A DNA stretch of 64,000 nt from JANPIX01 sp031425195 (GTDB lineage Bacteria > Pseudomonadota > Alphaproteobacteria > Rhodobacterales > Rhodobacteraceae). Below, piece after piece: positions 32,488-40,042 of this stretch (its first letter is position 1; each line of letters opens with the position of its first letter). The stretch covers positions 1 to 64,000 of the forward strand of contig JANPIX010000022.1 in NCBI GenBank assembly GCA_031425195.1, given 5' to 3'. Under the pieces are notes generated by a model, which worked only from the letters and a program-made list of their open reading frames with translations, made no database searches and was not told the origin of the DNA. Made by a program: the position numbers and the translations under genes.

Positions 32488-33978
32488 ATGACCAATGCCG
32501 AAATTCTTGCCGCCGCCGGCCTGACGCAAAGTGATCTTTCCGGGGGCACCCTGAACGTTCGTTCACCTATCGACGGATCGCATCTTGCCAGCCTGCGCGA
32601 AACCACGGTTAACGATATGCCGGGCATCGTTGGTGCGGCGCAGGCGGCGTTCCGGCAGTGGCGCGATGTGCCTGCGCCCCGCCGGGGCGAGCTGGTCCGG
32701 TTGCTGGGTGAGGAACTGCGCGCGGCCAAGACGGCACTGGGTGCGCTTGTCACGCTTGAGGCGGGCAAGATCACATCCGAAGGTCTGGGCGAAGTGCAGG
32801 AGATGATCGACATTTGCGACTTCGCGGTTGGTCTGTCGCGGCAGATGTACGGTCTGACGATTGCGAGCGAACGCCCGGGGCACCGCATGATGGAAAGCTG
32901 GCACCCGATGGGGCCAGTGGGCATCATCAGCGCCTTCAATTTCCCGGTTGCAGTCTGGTCGTGGAACGCGGCGCTGGCGCTTGTCTGCGGTGATCCGGTG
33001 ATCTGGAAGCCGTCCGAAAAGACGCCGTTGACGGCCATGGCCTGCATGAAGATCATGGAGCGTGCGCTGGCACGGTTTGGCGATGCGCCTGCGGGACTGG
33101 TGCAGTTGGTCATCGGGGGCCCGGCGGTGGGTGAGGCTTTGGTGGCGTCGAAGGATGTGCCGGTGATCTCGGCCACGGGATCGACGCGGATGGGGTCAAT
33201 CGTTGGGCCAAAAGTTGCGGCCCGGTTCGGGCGCGCGATTCTGGAACTGGGCGGCAACAACGCGATGATCGTGGCCCCGTCGGCGGACATGGACATGGCC
33301 GTGCGGGCCATCGTGTTTTCCGCCGTGGGAACCGCCGGGCAACGCTGCACCTCGCTTCGCCGTCTGATCGTTCACAAATCGGTCAAGGATGATCTGGTGG
33401 CGAAACTTGCCAAGGCCTATGCAAGCCTGCCGATTGGTGACCCGCGCACGGAGGGCACCCTGATCGGCCCCCTGATCGACATCGATGCGCGTGACCGGAT
33501 GCAGGCGGTGCTGGAACAGGCGCGCGCGGAAGGCGGGCGGGTTCATGGCGGCGCAGTGATCGAAGGCTTTGCCGGGGCCTATGTTGCACCGGCGCTGGTG
33601 GAAATGCCGGGTCAAACGGCGTCGGTGCGGCAGGAAACCTTTGCGCCGATTCTGTATGTAATGGGCTATGACACCCTGGATGAGGCGATTGCGATGCAGA
33701 ACGACGTGCCGCAGGGCCTGTCATCGTGCATCTTCACGCTCAACATGCGCGAGGCGGGTGGCTTCCTGAGTTCTGCCGGGTCCGATTGCGGCATTGCCAA
33801 CGTCAATATCGGCCCGTCGGGCGCGGAAATCGGCGGGGCGTTCGGCGGCGAAAAGGAAACCGGCGGAGGCCGCGAAAGCGGTTCGGACGCGTGGAAAGGC
33901 TATATGCGGCGGCAGACCAACACCGTCAACTATTCCGCCAATCTGCCGCTTGCGCAGGGCGTGAAGTTTGATTTTTAA
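32488..33978 (+). CDS. alpha-aminoadipate semialdehyde dehydrogenase (ALDH7 type)
   Basis: NAD-dependent aldehyde dehydrogenase of 496 residues that oxidises 2-aminoadipate-6-semialdehyde (or its cyclic piperideine form) to 2-aminoadipate. Active-site Cys287 is in GQRCTSLRR and general-base Glu253 in LELGGNNAMI. The ALDH7-specific SGAEIGGAFGGEKETGGGRESGSDAWK stretch lies near the end. AAGGAG precedes the ATG, 12 bases after the acyltransferase. Between saccharopine dehydrogenase and the E1 gene its place in lysine breakdown is clear. Often annotated amaB or pcd. Confidence 0.93.
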   Translation: MTNAEILAAAGLTQSDLSGGTLNVRSPIDGSHLASLRETTVNDMPGIVGAAQAAFRQWRDVPAPRRGELVRLLGEELRAAKTALGALVTLEAGKITSEGLGEVQEMIDICDFAVGLSRQMYGLTIASERPGHRMMESWHPMGPVGIISAFNFPVAVWSWNAALALVCGDPVIWKPSEKTPLTAMACMKIMERALARFGDAPAGLVQLVIGGPAVGEALVASKDVPVISATGSTRMGSIVGPKVAARFGRAILELGGNNAMIVAPSADMDMAVRAIVFSAVGTAGQRCTSLRRLIVHKSVKDDLVAKLAKAYASLPIGDPRTEGTLIGPLIDIDARDRMQAVLEQARAEGGRVHGGAVIEGFAGAYVAPALVEMPGQTASVRQETFAPILYVMGYDTLDEAIAMQNDVPQGLSSCIFTLNMREAGGFLSSAGSDCGIANVNIGPSGAEIGGAFGGEKETGGGRESGSDAWKGYMRRQTNTVNYSANLPLAQGVKFDF

Positions 33979-33990
33979 GGATAGAATTAC

Positions 33991-35070
33991 ATGAGTTTCA
34001 GTAAAATCACCGTCCTTGGGCTGGGCAAGGTCGGGCATCTTGCGGCCGAGCTTCTTGTGGCGGCGGGGTTTGACGTGACGGGGGTGGACAGCCGGCCTGC
34101 GGTGGCGGATTTTTCGACGCGTGTGGTTGATCTTGCGAATCTGGACGCTGTCAGAACGATTTTGGCCGGGCAGCAGGCGGTTCTGTCCTGCCTGCCCTAT
34201 CATCTGAACATCGGCGTTTCGACCATCGCGCATGCCCTTGGCCTGCATTACTTTGATCTTACGGAAGACGTCCCCACTACGCGGCATATCCGCGAACTGG
34301 CAAAGACTGCAACGGGGCTGATGGCCCCGCAATGCGGGCTGGCGCCGGGTTTTGTCGGCATCGTCGCGGCAGATCTGGCGGGGCAGTTCAATCAGATACG
34401 GTCGATCAAGTTGCGCGTGGGGGCGTTGCCGCAGAACCCGACCGGGCTTTTGGGATATGCGTTCAACTGGTCACCAGAGGGGGTGGTCAATGAATATCTG
34501 AATGATTGCGAAGTGATCGAGGAAGGCGTTCTGAAAACCGTCAGTGCGATGGAATGGACGGAAACCATCTACATCGACGGCATGCAGCTTGAGGCGTTCA
34601 CCACAAGCGGCGGTCTTGGCACGATGTGTGAAACCTATGCGGGCAGGATTGCCAATCTGGATTACAAGACGATGCGCTATCCCGGGCACGTCGATCTGAT
34701 GAACTTCTTTTTCCACGAACTTCTGATGCGGGAAAACCGGGCCGAAGCGGGCCGCATTCTGACCAACGCAAAGCCCCCGGTGGAGGATGACGTGGTTTAT
34801 GTTCACGTGGCCGCCGAGGGCAAGACGGACGATGGTTTGCGCCGTCGTGAATTCGTTCGGGCCTATTATCCCATTGTGATCAATGGAAAAAGCCGAACCG
34901 CGATTGCGTGGACAACGTCGGCGTCGGTTGTGGCGGTGATTCAGATGGTGCGCGATGGCGCGTTGCCGTCGCAGGGTTTTCTGAAGCAGGAAGACATTCC
35001 CCTTGGCCCCTATCTGAAGACTCAAACAGGGAATTACTACGAGATCGGCCATAGGTCACGGCACAGTTGA
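33991..35070 (+). CDS. saccharopine dehydrogenase (glutamate-forming type)
   Basis: A 359-residue Rossmann enzyme that would cleave saccharopine to glutamate and aminoadipate semialdehyde. The NAD(P) loop VLGLGKVGHLAAELL is at about 8-22. APGFVGIVAADLA and a typical saccharopine-dehydrogenase C-terminal domain with TSGGLGTMCETYAGRI follow. It comes 12 bases after its product-using partner gene. Lysine-ketoglutarate reductase, which would make saccharopine, is not in the window, so the pathway is completed elsewhere or starts from another source. Confidence 0.9.
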   Translation: MSFSKITVLGLGKVGHLAAELLVAAGFDVTGVDSRPAVADFSTRVVDLANLDAVRTILAGQQAVLSCLPYHLNIGVSTIAHALGLHYFDLTEDVPTTRHIRELAKTATGLMAPQCGLAPGFVGIVAADLAGQFNQIRSIKLRVGALPQNPTGLLGYAFNWSPEGVVNEYLNDCEVIEEGVLKTVSAMEWTETIYIDGMQLEAFTTSGGLGTMCETYAGRIANLDYKTMRYPGHVDLMNFFFHELLMRENRAEAGRILTNAKPPVEDDVVYVHVAAEGKTDDGLRRREFVRAYYPIVINGKSRTAIAWTTSASVVAVIQMVRDGALPSQGFLKQEDIPLGPYLKTQTGNYYEIGHRSRHS

Positions 35071-35076
35071 AACGGG

Positions 35077-35994
35077 TCACACCTGAAAACGTGACGGGTC
35101 AAGGCGCAGAATCAGGTTGGGGTCTGGGCAGATATCGGCCCAGACGTCCCACAAATGGGCGTGACCCACGCCGAAAAAGTTGCCGGGGCGCTGATCCAGC
35201 AAAGTTGACATGACCTGAAAATGAAGATGCGCGGCCCAGCCGCCGTTTTCGTGCCAATAGCCCAGATCGGCGATGTGCTGGCCCGCGGAAACTGCATCTC
35301 CGGCGCGGCAGAGATGGGCCAGGGTGGCACCGAGATGGCCGTAAAGCGTCCAGAACACCTGTTTCCCGAACGAATGTTCAAGAAACAGGGTGTGCCCGTA
35401 ATCGAGCGGGTCTGCATTGTAGCTGACAGACACGACGCGACCGGCGAGGGGCGCAAAGACAGGGGTGCCTGCGGGGGCGAAAACGTCGATCCCGGTGTGG
35501 ACGGTGCGGCGCAGGGTGCTTGCGGCGTCTGCAAATTGTGGTGTGTCATATACGGTGCGATGTTCGCCGTAGGCACCCAGCCCATAGGTCACGCCTTGCC
35601 GCGCGAACCAGTCGTCAAAGGCGGGGTCACTGAACGCGGGCATGTCCGGACGTTCACCCGCCGTCAGGAGTGCCATGGTGGGCGCGGTTTCCAGGGGCGG
35701 TTGGAACAGGGGGGCCGCGTCAACGCTGCGCAGATGGTCGCGCAGGGCGGCTGCGCCCGGCACGGCGGGAAGACCCGCGCCAGAGCGCAGGATCGCGCGC
35801 AAAAGAGCCTGATCTGCCGACATGAGCCGGTCAGCAACCTTTTGACCGCCAGCCATAGTGGGCAGGGCTGACAGGATGGTGGCGAGAAAGGGTGCGATAT
35901 CTGCGTCGTTCAATCCCGCCCCGGCGCGGCGCAGGGCCGAATAGAGATCAGGTTCATCCAGCAGGGAATGGGCCGCCGTCGTCACGTCTGTCAT
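35077..35994 (-). CDS. M23/LytM-domain protein without signal peptide
   Basis: A 305-residue protein. The C-terminal LytM metallopeptidase domain has the zinc ligands in RTVHTGIDVF (His166, Asp170) and AAHLHFQ (His258), plus YGHL (His220). The N-terminal ~140 residues are helical with no match I recognise. There is no signal peptide or membrane segment, so it is probably cytoplasmic, unusual for cell-wall endopeptidases. M23 domains of this sort also occur fused to class III aminotransferases. It follows recR by 12 bases on the minus strand and is convergent with saccharopine dehydrogenase. Confidence 0.85.
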   Translation of the reverse strand: MTDVTTAAHSLLDEPDLYSALRRAGAGLNDADIAPFLATILSALPTMAGGQKVADRLMSADQALLRAILRSGAGLPAVPGAAALRDHLRSVDAAPLFQPPLETAPTMALLTAGERPDMPAFSDPAFDDWFARQGVTYGLGAYGEHRTVYDTPQFADAASTLRRTVHTGIDVFAPAGTPVFAPLAGRVVSVSYNADPLDYGHTLFLEHSFGKQVFWTLYGHLGATLAHLCRAGDAVSAGQHIADLGYWHENGGWAAHLHFQVMSTLLDQRPGNFFGVGHAHLWDVWADICPDPNLILRLDPSRFQV

Positions 35995-36006
35995 GTCCGT
36001 TCCTTG

Positions 36007-36603
36007 TCAGAATGCCTTGCGCGCGCGCAGCGCCGCGCCGATGGTGCCGTCGTCAAGATAGTCCAGTTCGCCACCGATCGGCACGCCTTGGGCAAGTGAG
36101 GTGATCGTGACGCCTGTCTGCCCCAGCGCGTCAGCGATGTAATGGGCGGTTGTCTGACCGTCCACCGTGGCGTTGAGCGCAAGGATGACTTCGGTCGCGC
36201 CCTCACGAACCCTGTCCACCAGTTTGGGGATATGCAGATCATCCGGCCCGACGGCATCAAGTGCGGACAATGTGCCGCCAAGGACGTGATACCGCCCCTT
36301 GAACACGCCGCCGCGTTCCATCGCCCACAGGTCGGCCACATCTTCGACGACACAGATTTCGCCGGTTGCCCGTTTGGGATCGGCGCAGATGGCGCAGGTG
36401 TCGGACGTGCCGATGTTGCCGCAAGTGGCGCATTCCCGTGCCGTCAACGCGACATGCGCCATGGCATGCGCCAGCGGAGCCATCAGCGCGCCGCGCTTTT
36501 TCAACAGCGCCAGCACGGCCCGGCGTGCCGATCTGGGGCCCAACCCTGGAAGGCGCGACATCAGTTCGATCAGGTCTTCGACGTCGCGCGTTGCGTCTGC
36601 CAT
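36007..36603 (-). CDS. recR: recombination protein RecR
   Basis: Works with RecF and RecO to load RecA at gaps. It is 198 residues, the usual length. The N-terminal helix-hairpin-helix has SRLPGLGPRSARRAVLALL. A four-cysteine zinc finger is seen in CATCGNIGTSDTCAIC. The Toprim domain starts ICVVEDVADLWAME and includes LALNATVDGQTTAHYI. Its ATG overlaps the ybaB stop by one base, in the common order dnaX-ybaB-recR. Confidence 0.97.
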   Translation of the reverse strand: MADATRDVEDLIELMSRLPGLGPRSARRAVLALLKKRGALMAPLAHAMAHVALTARECATCGNIGTSDTCAICADPKRATGEICVVEDVADLWAMERGGVFKGRYHVLGGTLSALDAVGPDDLHIPKLVDRVREGATEVILALNATVDGQTTAHYIADALGQTGVTITSLAQGVPIGGELDYLDDGTIGAALRARKAF

Positions 36604-36947
36604 CAGAACGGCAACTTGAAACCGGCGGGAAGGCCAAGGCTTTCCTGCAGGCGTTCCAGTTCGACAGCCCCGCGCGCGGCACCCTTGGCCTGGGCATCCT
36701 TGATCGCGGCAAGGATCAGATCTTCGACAATCTCTTTTTCGGACGCGACGAGGATCGACGGGTCAATCTCCAGCCGGGTCAGTTCGCCTTTGGCGGTGGC
36801 GGTGGCGCGCACGAGGCCGGCGCCCGCCTCGCCCACAACGGTGATGCGGGACAGTTCTTCCTGCATGTCGGCCATCTTGGCCTGCATGTCCTGTGCGGCT
36901 TTCATCATCTTGGCCATGTCGCCAATGCCGCCCAATCCTTTGAACAT
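36603..36947 (-). CDS. YbaB/EbfC nucleoid-associated protein
   Basis: A 114-residue DNA-binding protein that forms dimers with tweezer-like arms. N-terminal MFKGLGGIGDMAKMMKAAQ, a helical middle with MQEELSRITVVGEAGAGLV, and a C-terminal helix are typical. GAGGAAACAGGA precedes the ATG at 36947; the longer frame would run into dnaX. The gene lies between dnaX and recR in the standard arrangement. Confidence 0.95.
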   Translation of the reverse strand: MFKGLGGIGDMAKMMKAAQDMQAKMADMQEELSRITVVGEAGAGLVRATATAKGELTRLEIDPSILVASEKEIVEDLILAAIKDAQAKGAARGAVELERLQESLGLPAGFKLPF

Positions 36948-36957
36948 TCCTGTTTCC

Positions 36958-38715
36958 TCAGCTGTCTTCAAACGGGTCCCAATTGTCGTCCGCCTCGGGC
37001 AGTGCCTCGGCTGCTGCTTCGGCCTCTGGGTTCAGGGGGCGAACGGCGGCGATGTGCGCGCCGGGAAAGGCGGCCATGATCGCTTGAACAAGGGGGTTCT
37101 GCGCAGCGTCGGCCTTGGCTGTGGCGAGCACCTGATCGCGGGCTTCGGCAATCGTCGCGGTGCCGCCGGTGCCGACAACCGAAACCGCCCAACGTGTGCC
37201 CGTCCATTCCTGCAGGCGCGCGGCCAGTCGGGGTGCCAGATCGCGCTGGGCGGCGGGTGTGGGTTCGAATTCGATGCGGCCGGGCGAAAACCGTGCCAGT
37301 CGCAGGTTGGTTTCGATTTCCACCAGAAGGGTCATGTCCCGCTTTTCGCGGATCAGTTCGACAACGGCATCGAAGGATGCGAATTGCCGCACACCGCCTT
37401 CGGCCAAGGCCAGTGCTGCCGATGGGCCACCGCCATTGCGGGGCGCGGATGAAACGCCCGTTGGCCCCGAAGGTTGTGACTGCATGCGGGGGCCGGGGGT
37501 TCCGGGCGGCTGGGTGCCATTTGGCGCTGGCCGGGGTGCTGCGGGCATCGGGGCCGATTGCAGTTTGCGCAGCAGGGTTTCGGGATCGGGCAGATCGGCC
37601 ACATGGGTCATGCGGATGATCGCCATTTCGGCGGCCATCATGGCATTGGGCGCAAGGGCCAGTTCTTCGATGGCCTTGAGCAGCATCTGCCACATGCGCG
37701 ACAGAACCCGCATCGGCAGGCGGCCTGCCATGTCAAGGCTGCGGAGGCGTTCGTCGGGGGGCGTGGTGGGGTCATCGGCAGCTTCGGGTGTGATCTTGAC
37801 CACCGAAATCATGTGCGTGACATCGGCCAGATCGCGCAGGACGGCCATCGGATCGGCACCGTCGGAATACTGCCCCGCAAGTTCCGCAAGCGCGCCTGCG
37901 GCGTCGCCCCGCAGGATCAGGTCGAACAGATCGAGCACCCGGCCCCTGTCGGCAAGGCCCAGCATGGCGCGCACCTGTTCGGCGCTGGTTTCGCCTGCGC
38001 CATGGGCAATCGCCTGATCCATCAGGCTCATCGCGTCGCGGACCGAGCCTTCGGCGGCGCGGGTGATCAGCGCCATGGCGTCGGGCGCGAGGCTTGCGCC
38101 CTCCAGTGCGGCCACGCGGGCCAGATGGGCCATCATCACCTCGGGTTCGATCCGTTTCAGATCGAACCGTTGGCAGCGGGACAGAACGGTGACCGGAACC
38201 TTGCGGATTTCCGTGGTGGCAAAGATGAATTTCACATGCGGCGGCGGTTCTTCCAGCGTTTTCAGCAGGGCGTTGAACGCCTGCGTCGACAGCATGTGCA
38301 CTTCGTCGATGATATAGACTTTGTAGCGCGCCGAGGCGGCGCGGTAGTTCACGGAATCGATGATTTCGCGGATGTCGCCGACGCCGGTGCGGGATGCGGC
38401 GTCCATTTCCAGCACATCGACGTGGCGGCCTTCGGCGATGGACACGCATTGATCGCAGACGCCGCAGGGTTCGGTCGTGGCACCGCCGTTGCCGTCAGGC
38501 CCCACGCAGTTCAGGCCTTTGGCGATGATGCGGGCGGTGGTCGTCTTGCCCACCCCCCGCACGCCGGTCATCACGAAGGCATGGGCGATGCGGTCTGCGG
38601 CAAAGGCGTTCTTGAGCGTCCGCACCATGGCTTCCTGACCAATGAGATCGGCGAACGTCTGCGGGCGGTATTTGCGCGCGAGAACCTGATAGCCTTGGTC
38701 GGGGGTGTCGGTCAC
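36958..38715 (-). CDS. dnaX: DNA polymerase III subunits gamma/tau
   Basis: Clamp-loader ATPase of 585 residues. The N-terminal AAA+ module shows the P-loop GVRGVGKTTT at 51-60, a zinc module with PCGVCDQC, Walker B IIDEVHML and the SRC motif in VLSRCQRF. A Pro/Gly-rich linker at about 395-435 separates a C-terminal domain that would bind the polymerase. It ends with an acidic EADDNWDPFEDS. I did not identify a frameshift site for a short gamma form. It is first of the dnaX-ybaB-recR run. Confidence 0.97.
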   Translation of the reverse strand: MTDTPDQGYQVLARKYRPQTFADLIGQEAMVRTLKNAFAADRIAHAFVMTGVRGVGKTTTARIIAKGLNCVGPDGNGGATTEPCGVCDQCVSIAEGRHVDVLEMDAASRTGVGDIREIIDSVNYRAASARYKVYIIDEVHMLSTQAFNALLKTLEEPPPHVKFIFATTEIRKVPVTVLSRCQRFDLKRIEPEVMMAHLARVAALEGASLAPDAMALITRAAEGSVRDAMSLMDQAIAHGAGETSAEQVRAMLGLADRGRVLDLFDLILRGDAAGALAELAGQYSDGADPMAVLRDLADVTHMISVVKITPEAADDPTTPPDERLRSLDMAGRLPMRVLSRMWQMLLKAIEELALAPNAMMAAEMAIIRMTHVADLPDPETLLRKLQSAPMPAAPRPAPNGTQPPGTPGPRMQSQPSGPTGVSSAPRNGGGPSAALALAEGGVRQFASFDAVVELIREKRDMTLLVEIETNLRLARFSPGRIEFEPTPAAQRDLAPRLAARLQEWTGTRWAVSVVGTGGTATIAEARDQVLATAKADAAQNPLVQAIMAAFPGAHIAAVRPLNPEAEAAAEALPEADDNWDPFEDS

Positions 38716-38842
38716 TGCGGCCTCTTTGGATTCGGTGGATGCCAGATTAGGCGGGCTGGGTCACGGCGTCCACCTTGCATGACGCTTGCGCGGCGGATGG
38801 TGCAGGTTCAATGTTCCCCCAGCCGGAACAGGGGGGCGCACC

Positions 38843-39172
38843 ATGATCGAAATCAGTTCGCAAAAAGTTGTGCATGTCATCTTTCTGGCGCGCGAAGGTC
38901 ATCTGGCAATGGCCGAGCTTGAGGCGTTCATCGAAGGACTGAACGACGATGAAAAAGTGCATCTTGTGGCCTTGGCCTGGGTCGGGCGCGGGGCCTTTGA
39001 TGCCGAAGAGTTCGATGAGGCAGTGGCGACGGCGCGGGCCGAAGCCACAACACCGACCCAGACCTATCTGAGCGGAATGCCGCATCTTGCCGAAAATCTT
39101 GAGGCCGGGCTGGAGGCGATGGGCCTTGATGTGGCCGACGAGGAAGAGGATTTTCTGGATGGCGACCATTGA
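38843..39172 (+). CDS. DUF3775-family protein
   Basis: A 109-residue acidic protein. EISSQKVVHVIFLAREGHLAMAELEAFIEGLNDDEK and LVALAWVGRGAFDAEEFDEAVATA match the DUF3775 family found in alphaproteobacteria. Function unknown. GGGGGG precedes the ATG at 38843, and the longer frame lacks support. It diverges from dnaX over about 127 bases and is followed by the SRP RNA gene on the other strand. Confidence 0.85.
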   Translation: MIEISSQKVVHVIFLAREGHLAMAELEAFIEGLNDDEKVHLVALAWVGRGAFDAEEFDEAVATARAEATTPTQTYLSGMPHLAENLEAGLEAMGLDVADEEEDFLDGDH

Positions 39173-39197
39173 TCGCAGCGACCCCTGCAAGGGTATC

Positions 39198-39299
39198 GGG
39201 TGAGAGGCTGACAACGACCCAAGTGGGGCTCGTTACGGCTGCTTCCTTCCGGACCTGACCGGGTTGGCGAGGCACCTGCCCGCGCCAACCTCTCACCCC
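39198..39299 (-). ncRNA. ffs: bacterial small signal recognition particle RNA (4.5S)
   Basis: On the minus strand the hallmark apical loop GGTCAGGTCCGGAAGGAAGC is followed by AGCCGTAACG. The ends pair (GGGTGAGAGG near 39198 with CCTCTCACCC near 39299), closing one long hairpin of about 102 bases. This RNA binds Ffh to target membrane proteins co-translationally. End points are estimated from the outer pairing. Confidence 0.93.
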
Positions 39300-39346
39300 G
39301 CGATATAGGGGCAGGGGCGCATCCTTGCAAGCCGCGTTTTGCAGGA

Positions 39347-39997
39347 TCACAGGGCCGGAAGCAGGCCTACGGCGCGTGCACCTGACAGGATGTCGCTCGC
39401 CACATGATGCGCGAAACGCCCCTGCGTTGGCACGACATCGGGCACCTGCACGACGTGCATCCCGGCACGGTGCGCCGATTCTGCGCCGGTTTCGCTATCT
39501 TCGAACGCGACGCAGCGCGTGGGATCGACCCCCAGCCGCATGGCGGCGAGAAGGAAAGGTTCGGGTGCCGGTTTCGGCTGTGTCACATCGTCAAGCGTGA
39601 TGACATGGGCAAACGCCTGATCAAGCCCGACAAGCCCCAGTTTGTAATGTGCCCCCGCCCGACCTGACGAAGTGGCCAGCGCGCGGGGCAACTGCAGTTG
39701 CGCGAACAGGTCGAGCACGCCGGGCTTTAATTGCAGATCCTCGGCGATGCGCGCGTCAAATTCCGCCCGCCACAGTGCGTTCAGCGCCGGAAGGTCGATG
39801 CCCGGACGGTGGGTCAGGATCATTTCGGTGCTTGTGGGCAGATCACGGCCGACAAGACGGTGCATGAAATCCAGATCCACGTCCTGCCCGAACCGGGCAA
39901 ATGCGGCCTGACCCGTCACCAGCGCCACGCTTTCGGTGTCGATCAGCGTGCCGTCGAGATCAAAGATTGCGGCGTCGAAAGAGTGGTCATGCGTCAT
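39347..39997 (-). CDS. HAD-superfamily phosphatase/phosphoglucomutase-like
   Basis: A 216-residue haloacid-dehalogenase-type hydrolase. Motif I DLDGTLID (nucleophile Asp13, acid/base Asp15) is followed by a helical cap. Motif II is LATSS, Lys is in QPKPAPEPFLLA, and motif III is FEDSETGAESAHRAGM. The cap and the FEDSxxG motif resemble beta-phosphoglucomutase and sugar-phosphate phosphatases. The exact substrate is not readable. It stands between the SRP RNA and the CpdB-like gene on the minus strand. Confidence 0.88.
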   Translation of the reverse strand: MTHDHSFDAAIFDLDGTLIDTESVALVTGQAAFARFGQDVDLDFMHRLVGRDLPTSTEMILTHRPGIDLPALNALWRAEFDARIAEDLQLKPGVLDLFAQLQLPRALATSSGRAGAHYKLGLVGLDQAFAHVITLDDVTQPKPAPEPFLLAAMRLGVDPTRCVAFEDSETGAESAHRAGMHVVQVPDVVPTQGRFAHHVASDILSGARAVGLLPAL

Positions 39998-40042
39998 TGG
40001 ACTGCTATCCGGGGCAAAAGTGTGCGTCTGCCGCCTAGCAGA

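Noticed and set aside
37558..38922. A 454-codon frame antisense to dnaX
   Set aside because: Gly/His/Gln-rich shadow of the dnaX coding strand; dnaX has every expected motif.
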